A model generated the notes under the pieces. It did no database searches, had not been told where the DNA came from, and was given only the letters and a program-made list of their open reading frames with translations. Position numbers and translations under genes: made by a program. This document shows, in pieces, positions 26,230 through 35,164 of a DNA stretch of 64,000 nucleotides. Source of the DNA: Pseudotabrizicola sp051200875 (GTDB lineage Bacteria; Pseudomonadota; Alphaproteobacteria; Rhodobacterales; Rhodobacteraceae); assembly GCF_051200875.1 (NCBI RefSeq), contig NZ_CP195192.1, positions 28,986 through 92,985 of the forward strand, read 5' to 3'. The first letter of the stretch is position 1. The number at the start of each line of letters is the position of its first letter.

Positions 26230-27528
26230 ATGCGTCTGGCCCCGCTCCTCGCCCTGCCGCCCATCGTGCTTGCCATGGCCGCGGCGGTCTGGATGATCTC
26301 TTCGGCGCCGGGCCCTACCCAGGTCGAAGGGCATGCGTCCGCCCTGCCCGTTCGGGTGATGACCGTCGCGGCTCAGGATATCCGCCCCACCGCGACAGCC
26401 TGGGGCAACCTGCGGGCGGCCGATACCTGGGTCGCAGTGGCCGAAGTGCAGGGCGAGGTGATCTGGCGGCACCCGGACCTGGAACCCGGCCGCCTGATCC
26501 CGGCAGGGACCGAGGTGCTGCGGATGGATCCGGCCGATTATCAACTCGCACTGGCGCAGTCGCAGGCCGACCTTGCCGCTCTGGACGCAGAACGCGCGCA
26601 GCTTGCGACCGAGGCGGAAAACACGCGCCGCATCCTTGCGCTGGAACGGGACCGGCTGGAGTTGGCCGAAACCGATCTGGAAAGGACGCGCACGCTTGTC
26701 GCGCAGGGCAATGCCCCGCAATCCCGCGCCGACGACGCCGAGCGCGCGACTTTGCTGGCCCGGCGCACGGTCGCGGAACTGGAAAACGCGATGGCGCTGA
26801 TCCCCTCCCGCGAGGCGCGGATCGCGGCACAGGTCGCGCGAAGCGAGGCCGCCATCGACCGGGCGCGCCGCTCGCTCGACCGCACGACCCTGACGACGCC
26901 GTTCGACCTGCGCGTGACCGAGGTCAACGCAGAGCTGTTTCAGACCGTCGTCCCCGGTCAGGTGGTGATCCGTGCCGACGGGATCGTGGCGGCCGAGGTC
27001 GTGGCGCATCTGCCCATCGACAGCTTTCGACAGCTGCTGGGAGATGCACCGGAGGGCATCACCCTTGCCGACATGATGCGCGACATGCCCGCCACGCGGA
27101 TTGCAGTGACGCTCAGCCCTCTGTCGGACCCGAGGCAGATCTGGAGCGCCCGCGTTGTCGGGATCGAGGGCGCGCTGGATGCCCGTGCGCGCACCGTGCC
27201 GGTCGTGGTCAGGGTTGACGACCCCTATGAGGGCGCCGACCCGCCCCGCCGCCTGCCGCTGGTACCCAACATGCAGGTGCAGCTTGCCTTTTCGGGCGCT
27301 TCCATCGCCGGCGTCATCGCCATCCCCGAGGCGGCGTTGCACATGGGCAGGGTGCGGATAGCCGGCCCCGGCGATCTGCTGGAATTGCGCCCCGTCACCG
27401 CCGCCTTTGCGCAAGATGGCCGCGTCGTCATCGCGGCGGGCCTGTCGCCGGGCGACCGCGTGGTGATCGACGATATCGCTCCGGCCATCCCCGGCATGGC
27501 CCTGACCCCGGTCGAGGTCCAGCCATGA
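26230..27528 (+). CDS. RND efflux periplasmic adaptor (HlyD/AcrA family)
   Basis: The 432-residue protein has an N-terminal membrane anchor or signal (LAPLLALPPIVLAMAAAVWMI), a lipoyl-like region, an alpha-hairpin coiled coil (about residues 100-215, rich in LAALDAERAQLATEAENTRR-type heptads) and beta-barrel domains with LTTPFDLRVTEVNAE. It would bridge the inner-membrane pump to an outer-membrane channel; no TolC-type gene is in the window. The last codons overlap the pump start at ATGA. Confidence 0.9.
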   Translation: MRLAPLLALPPIVLAMAAAVWMISSAPGPTQVEGHASALPVRVMTVAAQDIRPTATAWGNLRAADTWVAVAEVQGEVIWRHPDLEPGRLIPAGTEVLRMDPADYQLALAQSQADLAALDAERAQLATEAENTRRILALERDRLELAETDLERTRTLVAQGNAPQSRADDAERATLLARRTVAELENAMALIPSREARIAAQVARSEAAIDRARRSLDRTTLTTPFDLRVTEVNAELFQTVVPGQVVIRADGIVAAEVVAHLPIDSFRQLLGDAPEGITLADMMRDMPATRIAVTLSPLSDPRQIWSARVVGIEGALDARARTVPVVVRVDDPYEGADPPRRLPLVPNMQVQLAFSGASIAGVIAIPEAALHMGRVRIAGPGDLLELRPVTAAFAQDGRVVIAAGLSPGDRVVIDDIAPAIPGMALTPVEVQP

Positions 27529-30500
27529 TACGCTGGTTCACCGGCCACCCGACGGCAGCCAATCTGCTGCTCCTTCTGTTCCTTGCCGCCGGTGCCTTTG
27601 CCGCACCGGGCCTGCTGCGCGAGACCTTCCCCGATTTCCGCGCTGTCGAGGCCGAGATCACGGTGCCGTACCGGGGTGCCGCCGCCGAGGAAGTGGAGGC
27701 CGCGATCTGCGCGCCGCTCTGGGACGGAGTGCAGGGTGTAGAGGGGCTGGAAACCCTCACCTGCACCGCGCAGAGCGGCCGCGCCCGCGCCGTGGCGACC
27801 ATGGCGCCGGGCAATGACGCGCTGCGCTTCGTCAACTCCCTGCGCACCGAGGTTTCGGCCATCGACACCTTCCCCGACCGCGCGGATCCCGCCGTGGTAC
27901 GCGAGTTGCACCGCTCCGATCCGGTCACATCCGTCGCCATCTCCGGCGATCTGCCGTTGGGCGAGTTGGACCTTTATGCCGACGGCCTGTCGGACCGACT
28001 GACCGCCCTGCCCGGCGTCGCCCGCGTGACGCGCGGGGGGCTCGGCACCCGGACACTCTCCGTGACCCCCTCGAACGCCTTGCTCGACAGTCACGGCCTG
28101 ACACCTGCCACGCTGGCCGCTGCCATCGCCGCGCAGAACATCGACCTGCCCACCGGCACGCTCGAAGGGCCGGGCGCGGAACTGACCCTGCGCTTCACCG
28201 CAGAACGCGACACGGCCACGGCGCTTGCGACGATCCCGGTGCTGGTGTTGCCGAATGGCGCGACAGTGACGCTTGGGGACGTGGCGGTGATCGAGGAACG
28301 CTTCGAGCCGCCGCACGATCGGGCCTTTGTCGACGGCGCGCCCGCCATCGTGATCGACGTGGCCAAAGCGCTCGATGCCGATGCGCTGCGCGTGCTTGAC
28401 GGGGTGGCCGCGCTGGTGGCCGAGGAGAGCGAACGATTGCCCGACACGATCACCGTCGAAGTGGTTCAGGACGTGACATCCATCATCCGCGACCGGCTTT
28501 TGATGCTGGTGCAGAACGGGGTGATCGGGCTTGTGCTGGTCGTCGTGGTCATGAGCCTGTTTTTCCGGCCCGGATTCGCGGTCTGGGCCGCCATGGGCCT
28601 GCCCGTGGCCTTTGCCGGGGCGTTCCTCTGGATGGGGCTGACCGGGCTCAGCCTGAACATGATGACGCTCGTCGCCCTGCTGATGGCGATCGGGATCGTG
28701 ATGGACGATTCCATCGTGATCGCGGATTCCATCGCGGTGCATGGCGCCAAGCGCGCGACGGTCGAAACCGTCGCGGCGGGCGTCGCCGCCGTGGCGCCCG
28801 GCGTGATCTCGTCCTTCCTGACGACGCTGGCCGTGTTCCTGCCCCTGGCCTTTCTGGCGGGCGAACTGGGGGCGGTGCTGGAGGTTCTTCCGGTGGTCCT
28901 GCTGGCCGCACTCGCCGCTTCGCTGATCGAGGCCTTCCTGATCCTGCCCCACCACCTGAAAGGTGGGATGCAGGACACCGCCCCGTCGCGCTTGCGAATG
29001 CGCTTCGAGGCGGGTTTCGATGCCCTGCGCGAGCGCGGCGTGGGCCGCCTGGCAGACACCGCGATCAAGGCGCGCTGGCTTGTTGTCGGGCTGGCCATCG
29101 GGGCGCTGATCGTGACCGTCGGCGCCTTGGGCGGTGGGTTGGTCAAGCGCGAGGCGATGCCCGAGATCGATGGCGACGTGCTGGAGGCGCGGCTGATGCT
29201 GCCCGCGGGCACACCGCTTGGGCGCACGACCGAGGCCGTCGCCCAGGTAGAGGCGGCGCTGGAGCGCGTGAACGCCCGCCTGTCCCCCGAACAACCCGGG
29301 GCGCAAGCGCTTGTCATCCGACGCATCACGCTGCTGGGCCGCAACCTGTCGGCGGGCGAGACCGGCGCCCATGTCGCCACCGTCGCGGTGGACCTTCTGG
29401 GTGCCGAGACGCGCACCAGCACGCTAGACGAAATCGTCACGCTCTGGCGTGACGAAATCGGCACTCTGCCCGGTGTATCCTCGCTGATCCTGACCGAGCC
29501 GGGGATCGGCCCGCAGGGCATCGCGGTGGAACTGCGCCTGACCCACCCCGACCTTTCCGCGTTAGAGGCGGCGGGGCGCGCCACGCTGGCGGAACTCGAA
29601 TCCTATGCCGGTGTGCGCAACGCGATCCTCGACCTGCGCCCCGGCGCACCGGAGTTGCGGCTGAGCCTGTCGCAAGGCGCCGAAGCCCTCGGGCTGACCG
29701 CCACTGACGTCGCAGGCCAGATCCGCGCGGCCTTTCTCGGCACGCAGCTTTCTGAAATCCGGCGCGGCGATCTGGCCTGGGATCTTGAGGTGCGGCTGGC
29801 CGATGATGATCGCGTCAGCCCCACCAATCTGAGCAACTTCGAAATCGCCCTGCCCGGTGGCGGCACCGTGCCGCTGTCGAGCATCGCCACCATCGACGAG
29901 GCGCGCGGCTGGGGCACCATCACGCGCCGCAATGGCCTGCGTGCGCTGACCGTTGCAGCCGATGTGGATGGTCGCATCGGCAATGCCGACGCGATCACCG
30001 CGCGGCTGGCCGAGGGTTTCCTGCCCGACCTGGCGGCCACCACCCCCGGCCTGGGTTTCGAGATCGGCGGCCAAGCGGCGAATTCGGCGGAAACGGTCGC
30101 CTCGATCCTGCGCGGGTTCCTGATCGGGCTGGTGGGCATCTACATCGTCCTCAGCTACCAGTTCCGCAGCTATGTCGAGCCGCTCATCGTGATGATCACG
30201 ATCCCGCTGGCATTTCTGGGCGTCATCTGGGGCCATGTCCTGATGGGTTACAACATCTCCATGCCCTCGCTGGTGGGGGCGGCCTCGCTCGCGGGGATCG
30301 TGGTGAACAACGCGATCCTCCTGGTCGGGGTCATAAAGATCCGCCGCACCGAGGGTCTGTCCGCCGCGCGCGCCGCAGGCGAAGCCGTGCGGTCCCGGTT
30401 CCGACCGATCTTCGTGTCGGTTTCAACCACCATCATGGGAATGGCGCCGCTCCTGCTGGAAACCTCGACGCAGGCGCAGACACTCAAGCCACTGGTCATC

Positions 30501-30635
30501 TCTGTCGTCTTCGGGCTGCTCGCAGCCACCGTTCTGATCCTCGTGATCCTGCCTGCCTTCTATGCAGTGCTGGAGGTCATGCGCGAACCAAGATCGGCTG
30601 ACCCGGCGGTCAGTCGCGGACTGGAGCGCCCCTGA
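27525..30635 (+). CDS. RND-family efflux pump, HAE-1/AcrB type
   Basis: The 1036-residue protein has the full RND layout: N-terminal helix (MIRWFTGHPTAANLLLLLFLAAG), large periplasmic loop, helices with GLVLVVVVMSLFF and the helix-4 stretch LMAIGIVMDDSIVIADSI near residue 390, a second loop, then the second half with MPSLVGAASLAGIVVNNAILLV near 910. The Asp pair of classical AcrB helix 4 appears as one MDDSIV pair, consistent with proton-driven export. Substrate unknown. It converges on nosX. Confidence 0.92.
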   Translation: MIRWFTGHPTAANLLLLLFLAAGAFAAPGLLRETFPDFRAVEAEITVPYRGAAAEEVEAAICAPLWDGVQGVEGLETLTCTAQSGRARAVATMAPGNDALRFVNSLRTEVSAIDTFPDRADPAVVRELHRSDPVTSVAISGDLPLGELDLYADGLSDRLTALPGVARVTRGGLGTRTLSVTPSNALLDSHGLTPATLAAAIAAQNIDLPTGTLEGPGAELTLRFTAERDTATALATIPVLVLPNGATVTLGDVAVIEERFEPPHDRAFVDGAPAIVIDVAKALDADALRVLDGVAALVAEESERLPDTITVEVVQDVTSIIRDRLLMLVQNGVIGLVLVVVVMSLFFRPGFAVWAAMGLPVAFAGAFLWMGLTGLSLNMMTLVALLMAIGIVMDDSIVIADSIAVHGAKRATVETVAAGVAAVAPGVISSFLTTLAVFLPLAFLAGELGAVLEVLPVVLLAALAASLIEAFLILPHHLKGGMQDTAPSRLRMRFEAGFDALRERGVGRLADTAIKARWLVVGLAIGALIVTVGALGGGLVKREAMPEIDGDVLEARLMLPAGTPLGRTTEAVAQVEAALERVNARLSPEQPGAQALVIRRITLLGRNLSAGETGAHVATVAVDLLGAETRTSTLDEIVTLWRDEIGTLPGVSSLILTEPGIGPQGIAVELRLTHPDLSALEAAGRATLAELESYAGVRNAILDLRPGAPELRLSLSQGAEALGLTATDVAGQIRAAFLGTQLSEIRRGDLAWDLEVRLADDDRVSPTNLSNFEIALPGGGTVPLSSIATIDEARGWGTITRRNGLRALTVAADVDGRIGNADAITARLAEGFLPDLAATTPGLGFEIGGQAANSAETVASILRGFLIGLVGIYIVLSYQFRSYVEPLIVMITIPLAFLGVIWGHVLMGYNISMPSLVGAASLAGIVVNNAILLVGVIKIRRTEGLSAARAAGEAVRSRFRPIFVSVSTTIMGMAPLLLETSTQAQTLKPLVISVVFGLLAATVLILVILPAFYAVLEVMREPRSADPAVSRGLERP

Positions 30636-30693
30636 CCCGGGATCGAATTTCGCGAGCGGCCTGCCGCCTTGCGGCGCGGTCCGGGGCGCTGCG

Positions 30694-31590
30694 TCAGACC
30701 AGGCGGCAGTCCGGCAGCCGCCCGATGGCCTCCTCCACCTCCTTGCCCGCGAGCAGACAGAGCCCGGTCGAGAGGGCGTCGGCCAAGGCCGCGGTAGGTG
30801 CGGTGATCGACACGCTACGCGCCGTTGCCGGGGCGGGCAGTCCGGTCCGGGGGTCGAGGATGTGGCCGATGGTTTCAGCCGCGTCGAAGGACGTGCCCAG
30901 CGGTGCCGATGTCGCCAGCGCGCGGTCCCGGAACCTGAACGCCCTGCCATCGGGCAGCGACACCGACCATGGGGCGCCAGACGGCATGCCACCCAAGGCG
31001 CGCACCTCTCCCGTGTCGATCAGGATCCGGTCGAGGCCCTGCGCCTCCAGCATCCTTGCCACGCGATCGGCGACATAGCCTTGCGCGATGCCGTTCAGCG
31101 TGAGGGCCATGCCCGACCGTGCGAAGGCGATCCGCGACGGGGCGACCGTGAGCCGTGACCAGCCGACGCGCGATCGCGCTTCCTCCAGCATCGGGCCCGT
31201 CACCGTGCCGCCCGCGGCATATGCCTCGGCATAGGTCGCCCAGAGCGGCTGAACCGTCGGGTCGAAGGCACCGCCGGTCGCGTCATGCACGGCACCGGCG
31301 ATGCCAAGGCATTCGACAAGCTCGAACGGCGGCGCATCCAGCGACCCGTCGCGGTTCAGCCGCGACAGGGCCGAGCCCGGCCGATAGAGGCTGAAGACAT
31401 CCTCCAGGCGGTCGATTTCCTGCAATACGGCCGCCACGATCTTGGCAGCATCCGGGTGGTCCAGCGTGATCGACGCCCGCGCTCCAAGCGCAGTGCCGCT
31501 CCAGTACCGCTTCGGTACCGCCGCGGCGGGGCCCGCCAGCGCGGCGGCGGCAGAGATCGCGATGAAGCGACGGCGGGAAAGGCTCGGCAT
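30694..31590 (-). CDS. nosX: NosX, ApbE-type flavin transferase for NosR
   Basis: The 298-residue protein is of the FAD:protein FMN transferase family, which attaches FMN to a Thr of partner proteins. In nos clusters NosX flavinylates NosR. A twin-arginine signal (SLSRRRFIAISAAAALAGPAAA) sends it to the periplasm. Family motifs are visible: TALGARASITL, GAFDPTVQPLW, LNGIAQGYVADRVA near residue 165, and LIDTGEVRALG. It is the last gene of the nos transcript, 9 bases after nosL. Confidence 0.93.
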   Translation of the reverse strand: MPSLSRRRFIAISAAAALAGPAAAVPKRYWSGTALGARASITLDHPDAAKIVAAVLQEIDRLEDVFSLYRPGSALSRLNRDGSLDAPPFELVECLGIAGAVHDATGGAFDPTVQPLWATYAEAYAAGGTVTGPMLEEARSRVGWSRLTVAPSRIAFARSGMALTLNGIAQGYVADRVARMLEAQGLDRILIDTGEVRALGGMPSGAPWSVSLPDGRAFRFRDRALATSAPLGTSFDAAETIGHILDPRTGLPAPATARSVSITAPTAALADALSTGLCLLAGKEVEEAIGRLPDCRLV

Positions 31591-31599
31591 GGTGGTCTC

Positions 31600-32148
31600 C
31601 TAGTCGATGGCCGCCCCCTCGGGCGGGATGAAATTGCCCTCGTCGTCGAGCCTGAACTCGACCGGGGCCAGCACCGTCTCGTCTGGCACCGAGAGCAGCG
31701 ACAGGATCTCGCCGCCGTTTCGGGCGACAAAATCCTCGGCAGCGGCGCGATCGGCAAAGGGGATCAGCTCGGGCGCCCCCATGCCGCCCGCGACGGTGGC
31801 GCCAACTACGTAAACGGCAGTCTCGGCGGAGATCCAGTTGTCGGCGCCGGGCGCCTCCCAGCTGGGGGCGGCGCCCATGTCGCTGACATAGATCGCGGCG
31901 ATGGCATGGCTTTGCTCGGGCATCCGCTGGTAGGCGATCGCGTCGCGCACCTGGCTGAAGAACAGCGGATCGGGCAGACCCGCCAGATGGACCTGCGCCT
32001 TGGGGCCGGGATGTTCCAGCAGGTCCATCTGGCAGTAATGGCCCACGGCCTCGGCGGTCATGGTGACGGGCAACGGCCGTTCGGCCACCTCTTCCTTACA
32101 GCCCGAAAGCACGAGAGCGACAAGCGCGAGAGCAATGAGGCGGGTCAT
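31600..32148 (-). CDS. nosL: NosL copper chaperone lipoprotein
   Basis: NosL binds Cu(I) and delivers copper towards the CuZ centre of nitrous oxide reductase. The 182-residue protein starts with a lipoprotein signal (LIALALVALVLSGC, lipobox Cys at residue 17). The copper motif region YCQMDL near residue 39 and a downstream FVARNGGEI element near 140 match the family. It overlaps nosY at ATGA. The start at 32148 places the lipobox correctly. Confidence 0.93.
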   Translation of the reverse strand: MTRLIALALVALVLSGCKEEVAERPLPVTMTAEAVGHYCQMDLLEHPGPKAQVHLAGLPDPLFFSQVRDAIAYQRMPEQSHAIAAIYVSDMGAAPSWEAPGADNWISAETAVYVVGATVAGGMGAPELIPFADRAAAEDFVARNGGEILSLLSVPDETVLAPVEFRLDDEGNFIPPEGAAID

Positions 32149-32966
32149 GGCCGCACCCTCCGGAAGGCGAGCAGGGCAAGGGCAAAACCGCCCGCCGCCC
32201 AGACCAGCAGCAAGGACAGCGCCAAGGCCGGCGGAATGGTCTGCGCCGCGCCTGCGACGCCCGCCGCCGCGCCCGACGCCCCGGAGGCGGCGAGGTTGTA
32301 AAGCCGAAAGGCGTCGGCCGGGTTCGCAAGCAGAAGCCACGGAAAGACCCGCGTGGTGAAGGGTCCGCCGCCATCGGCGACCACGGCGGCCAGCAGTCCG
32401 AGATCGTAAAGAACGACGAAGACCAGCCACAGCCCGATGGCCGCGCCGGCGGCCGCGCCCGGGCGGCGCGACACCGCCGAGACGGCATAGCCCGCCCCGA
32501 GGAAAGCCGCGCCCAGCAATAGGGAGGACAGCAGCAGCCGCACAAGCGCGGGCAGACCCGCCGCCGCCCCGGGATCGAAAGCGAAGGCCGCCACGGCGGC
32601 CATGCCGTAGCCGGCCAGAAGGGCGATGCCCAGAACCGCCAGATGCGCGAGGAATTTGCCTGCAAGGATCTCGCCCCGGCTGACGGGATAGGTCAGGATC
32701 AGCGGCAGCGTGCCCCGCTCGATCTCACCCGCCACCGCGTCGAAGGACATCAGCAGCGCGAGAAGCGGAACGAGGTACACGGCGAGAGAGGTGAGGCTCG
32801 CGACCGTGACCGACAGCTTGTCGGCGCCGATCTGTCCTGTCGGCGCGCTGCCCGCCGCCGACAGGACAAGCGCAAAGAGCGCCATCATCGTGACCGCGAT
32901 CGCGACCCAGCGGTTGCGCATCGCGATACGGATCTCGGATCCGGCCCCGGCCATCACACGGGTCAT
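32145..32966 (-). CDS. nosY: NosY, ABC transporter permease for NosZ maturation
   Basis: The 273-residue membrane protein has about six helices and the NosY start pattern (EIRIAMRNRWVAIAVTMMALFALVL). A conserved cytoplasmic element FDAVAGEIERGTLPLILTYPVSR near residue 75 contacts the ATPase. With NosF and NosD it forms a complex thought to move a sulphur species or a copper carrier state for CuZ assembly. It overlaps nosF and nosL by four bases each. Confidence 0.94.
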   Translation of the reverse strand: MTRVMAGAGSEIRIAMRNRWVAIAVTMMALFALVLSAAGSAPTGQIGADKLSVTVASLTSLAVYLVPLLALLMSFDAVAGEIERGTLPLILTYPVSRGEILAGKFLAHLAVLGIALLAGYGMAAVAAFAFDPGAAAGLPALVRLLLSSLLLGAAFLGAGYAVSAVSRRPGAAAGAAIGLWLVFVVLYDLGLLAAVVADGGGPFTTRVFPWLLLANPADAFRLYNLAASGASGAAAGVAGAAQTIPPALALSLLLVWAAGGFALALLAFRRVRP

Positions 32967-33850
32967 TGATCTGACCTCCGGCTGAAATGGGTGTACAGGT
33001 CTTCGAGGCTCGGCGGGATCACCTCGACGTCCTCGATCATGCCGCCGAGACCGGCGATCTGGCCGAGGCGGGACAGCTTGTCGCCATGCGCGCAGGTCAG
33101 GTCGACCCGCACGCCGTTGACGCGGGTGCCATCCAGCCGCCGGGCCACGTCGCCCACCGTCTCGGGCCGGGCGGCCACCTGGATGTGGATCGGCAGTCCG
33201 GCCTCGCGTCGCAGATTCGCAAGCGTGTCGTTGGCCACCAGCCGCCCCTTCGACAGGATGGCGATGCGGTCGGTGCGCGCCTCGACCTCGGTCAGGGCAT
33301 GCGAGGACAGCAGGATCGCCGTGCCGTCCCGCGCCAGCTCGGCGAGGATGGCGTAGAATTCGCGCCGCGAGACGGGGTCGAGGCCGCTGGTCGGTTCGTC
33401 CAGCACCATCAGCCGCGGCCGTCCGATCAGCGCCTGCGCCAGCCCGACGCGCTGCCGCATCCCCTTGGAATAGGTGCCGATCCGGCGGTCGGCGGCCTGC
33501 TCCAGCCCGACCCGTTCCAGCAGGGCGCCAGCCTTCGACGCGGGTTCGCCGCGCAACCGCAGGTACAGCGCGATCTGCTCGCGCCCGGTCAGGGCCGAGT
33601 GAAAGGCCGCGTTTTCCGGCAGATAGGCCGTGGCCTCGCGCGCGGCGCGGTCGCCGGGCGCGGCGCCCGCCACACGGATCTCGCCCGAGGTCGCCGGGAT
33701 CAGGCCGAGGATGGTCTTCATTAGGGTCGACTTGCCCGCCCCGTTGTGACCCAGCAGCGCAACGCGCTCGCCTTCGGCCACCGCAAGGCTGACATCCCGC
33801 AGCGCCTCGACGGCGCCAAAAGTCCTAGTGACCCGAGAGCAGGTCAGCAT
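32963..33850 (-). CDS. nosF: NosF, ABC transporter ATPase for NosZ maturation
   Basis: The 295-residue ATPase shows Walker A GHNGAGKST near residue 35, the signature YSKGMRQRVGLAQAL near 130, Walker B LMVLDEPTSGLDP near 150, and the switch His in LLSSHAL near 185. It powers NosD-NosY in copper-site assembly. It overlaps nosD by 26 bases and nosY by 4. Confidence 0.95.
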   Translation of the reverse strand: MLTCSRVTRTFGAVEALRDVSLAVAEGERVALLGHNGAGKSTLMKTILGLIPATSGEIRVAGAAPGDRAAREATAYLPENAAFHSALTGREQIALYLRLRGEPASKAGALLERVGLEQAADRRIGTYSKGMRQRVGLAQALIGRPRLMVLDEPTSGLDPVSRREFYAILAELARDGTAILLSSHALTEVEARTDRIAILSKGRLVANDTLANLRREAGLPIHIQVAARPETVGDVARRLDGTRVNGVRVDLTCAHGDKLSRLGQIAGLGGMIEDVEVIPPSLEDLYTHFSRRSDQ

Positions 33851-35162
33851 CGCTCATCTCCTCAATGTCTCCGGCGCGGGCCAGCGCATCGGCCTCCAGC
33901 GCCGCGATGTCGGCTGGCACCGCGATCTCGGGCGCCGTCATCAGCGGCGCGCTGTCCAGCACGCCGCCCGGCAGGGTCGCTGGAAAGGCGGCCTGGCTCC
34001 AGCGCACCAGTTGCACGGCGGGCGAGCCCAGCAGCAGCTTGGCCGAAGGCTGCGACCACAGGATGTGGTCCATCAGGTCGTTCGGCCGGAAGGCACCGTC
34101 CGCGATCCCGTCGCCGTCCAGATCGAAAGCCGGGTGGTCCGACCAGAAATTTCCGCGGCCTTCCGCGCTCCATTCCATGTGCCGGGTTCCGACGTATTTC
34201 ACCTGGTGGCGGTTGCCGACGAAGGCATTGCCGGTGATCTGGTTGCGCTCGGACCCGGCGGTGAAGTGAATGCCGATCTCGCATCCCTCGAAGCGGTTGC
34301 CCGCGATCCGGTTCTTGTGCGCGTTGTAGATGAAGGTGCACTTTTCATGCGTGCCGCCGCGCACCAGGTTGCCAGTGACCTGCGCGTTGTTGGCGTAGTT
34401 CAGCATGATGCCATGCGTGCGGTCGCCCAGCGACAGGTTGTCCCGCACCTCGATCCGGTTCGAGAACATCAGGGCAAACCCCAAGGTATTGCCCAGGGAG
34501 ATGTTGCCGATGACCTGGGAATTGTTCGTGTACATGTAATGTACGGCAAAGCGCAGGTCGCGGAAGGTGTTGTTGCGAAAGGTGTTGTCTTTCGATGCGT
34601 TGGCAAAGATCCCGTCGCGGCCCCAGACCACCTCGTTGCCCTCGACCAGCGTGCCGGGTGCGTTCCAGACGTAGATGCCGTTGCCCCGGTCGTTCACCCG
34701 CCGATCGCGGCGGCCTTCGATCCGGTTTCCGCGCACGATACTGTCGCGCGCGCCGTGCACGGTAATGCCGTGCAGGTTGCCGGTCAGGCGGTTGTTTTCG
34801 ACAAGCGCGTTCGTGGCCGTCCGTTCGAGCTTTACGCCTGAATCGATTTCTGCGCCGTCATTGCCCGAGCCACGGATCGTCAGGTTGCGGATCACCGCGC
34901 CGTCGCCGCTCACGGAAACGACGCTGCCCGTTCCGTTGCCTTCGAGGATGGCGCCGTCGTGGCCTTCAAGGGTCAGCGGAAGGTCGATGGACACCGGGCC
35001 ATGGTGCAGGCCCGGCATCAGGATCAGCACGTCGCCGGGGTTGGCCCCGGCGACGGCGGCAGCAAGCGCACCCGGCGCGGGCGCTACCGTCCGCGTTTCC
35101 GCCGCCGCCTGGACCGCGAGGGCGGCCAGGCAGGCGACAAGGAGGAGCCGGATACGCTTCAT
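33825..35162 (-). CDS. nosD: NosD, periplasmic beta-helix protein for NosZ copper-site maturation
   Basis: The 445-residue protein has a Sec signal (KRIRLLLVACLAALAVQAAA) and many right-handed beta-helix repeats with Asn-rich turns (NNRLTGNLHGITVHG, NRIEGR, GNRFEGCEIGIHFTAGSERNQITGN in part). It is the periplasmic partner of NosFY. The ATG at 35162 gives the signal peptide; an upstream extension is not credible. It follows nosZ by 2 bases. Confidence 0.94.
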   Translation of the reverse strand: MKRIRLLLVACLAALAVQAAAETRTVAPAPGALAAAVAGANPGDVLILMPGLHHGPVSIDLPLTLEGHDGAILEGNGTGSVVSVSGDGAVIRNLTIRGSGNDGAEIDSGVKLERTATNALVENNRLTGNLHGITVHGARDSIVRGNRIEGRRDRRVNDRGNGIYVWNAPGTLVEGNEVVWGRDGIFANASKDNTFRNNTFRDLRFAVHYMYTNNSQVIGNISLGNTLGFALMFSNRIEVRDNLSLGDRTHGIMLNYANNAQVTGNLVRGGTHEKCTFIYNAHKNRIAGNRFEGCEIGIHFTAGSERNQITGNAFVGNRHQVKYVGTRHMEWSAEGRGNFWSDHPAFDLDGDGIADGAFRPNDLMDHILWSQPSAKLLLGSPAVQLVRWSQAAFPATLPGGVLDSAPLMTAPEIAVPADIAALEADALARAGDIEEMSDADLLSGH

Positions 35163-35164
35163 GG

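Noticed and set aside
27225..29372. Minus-strand frame of 715 codons opposite the RND genes
   Set aside because: The composition is dominated by Gln, Gly, His and Arg, typical of a shadow frame; no domain is visible.
30636..30693. Possible bidirectional terminator between the RND pump and nosX
   Set aside because: There are GC-rich partial stems (GCCGCCTTGCGGC) but no clean hairpin with a T-run, so it is not listed.
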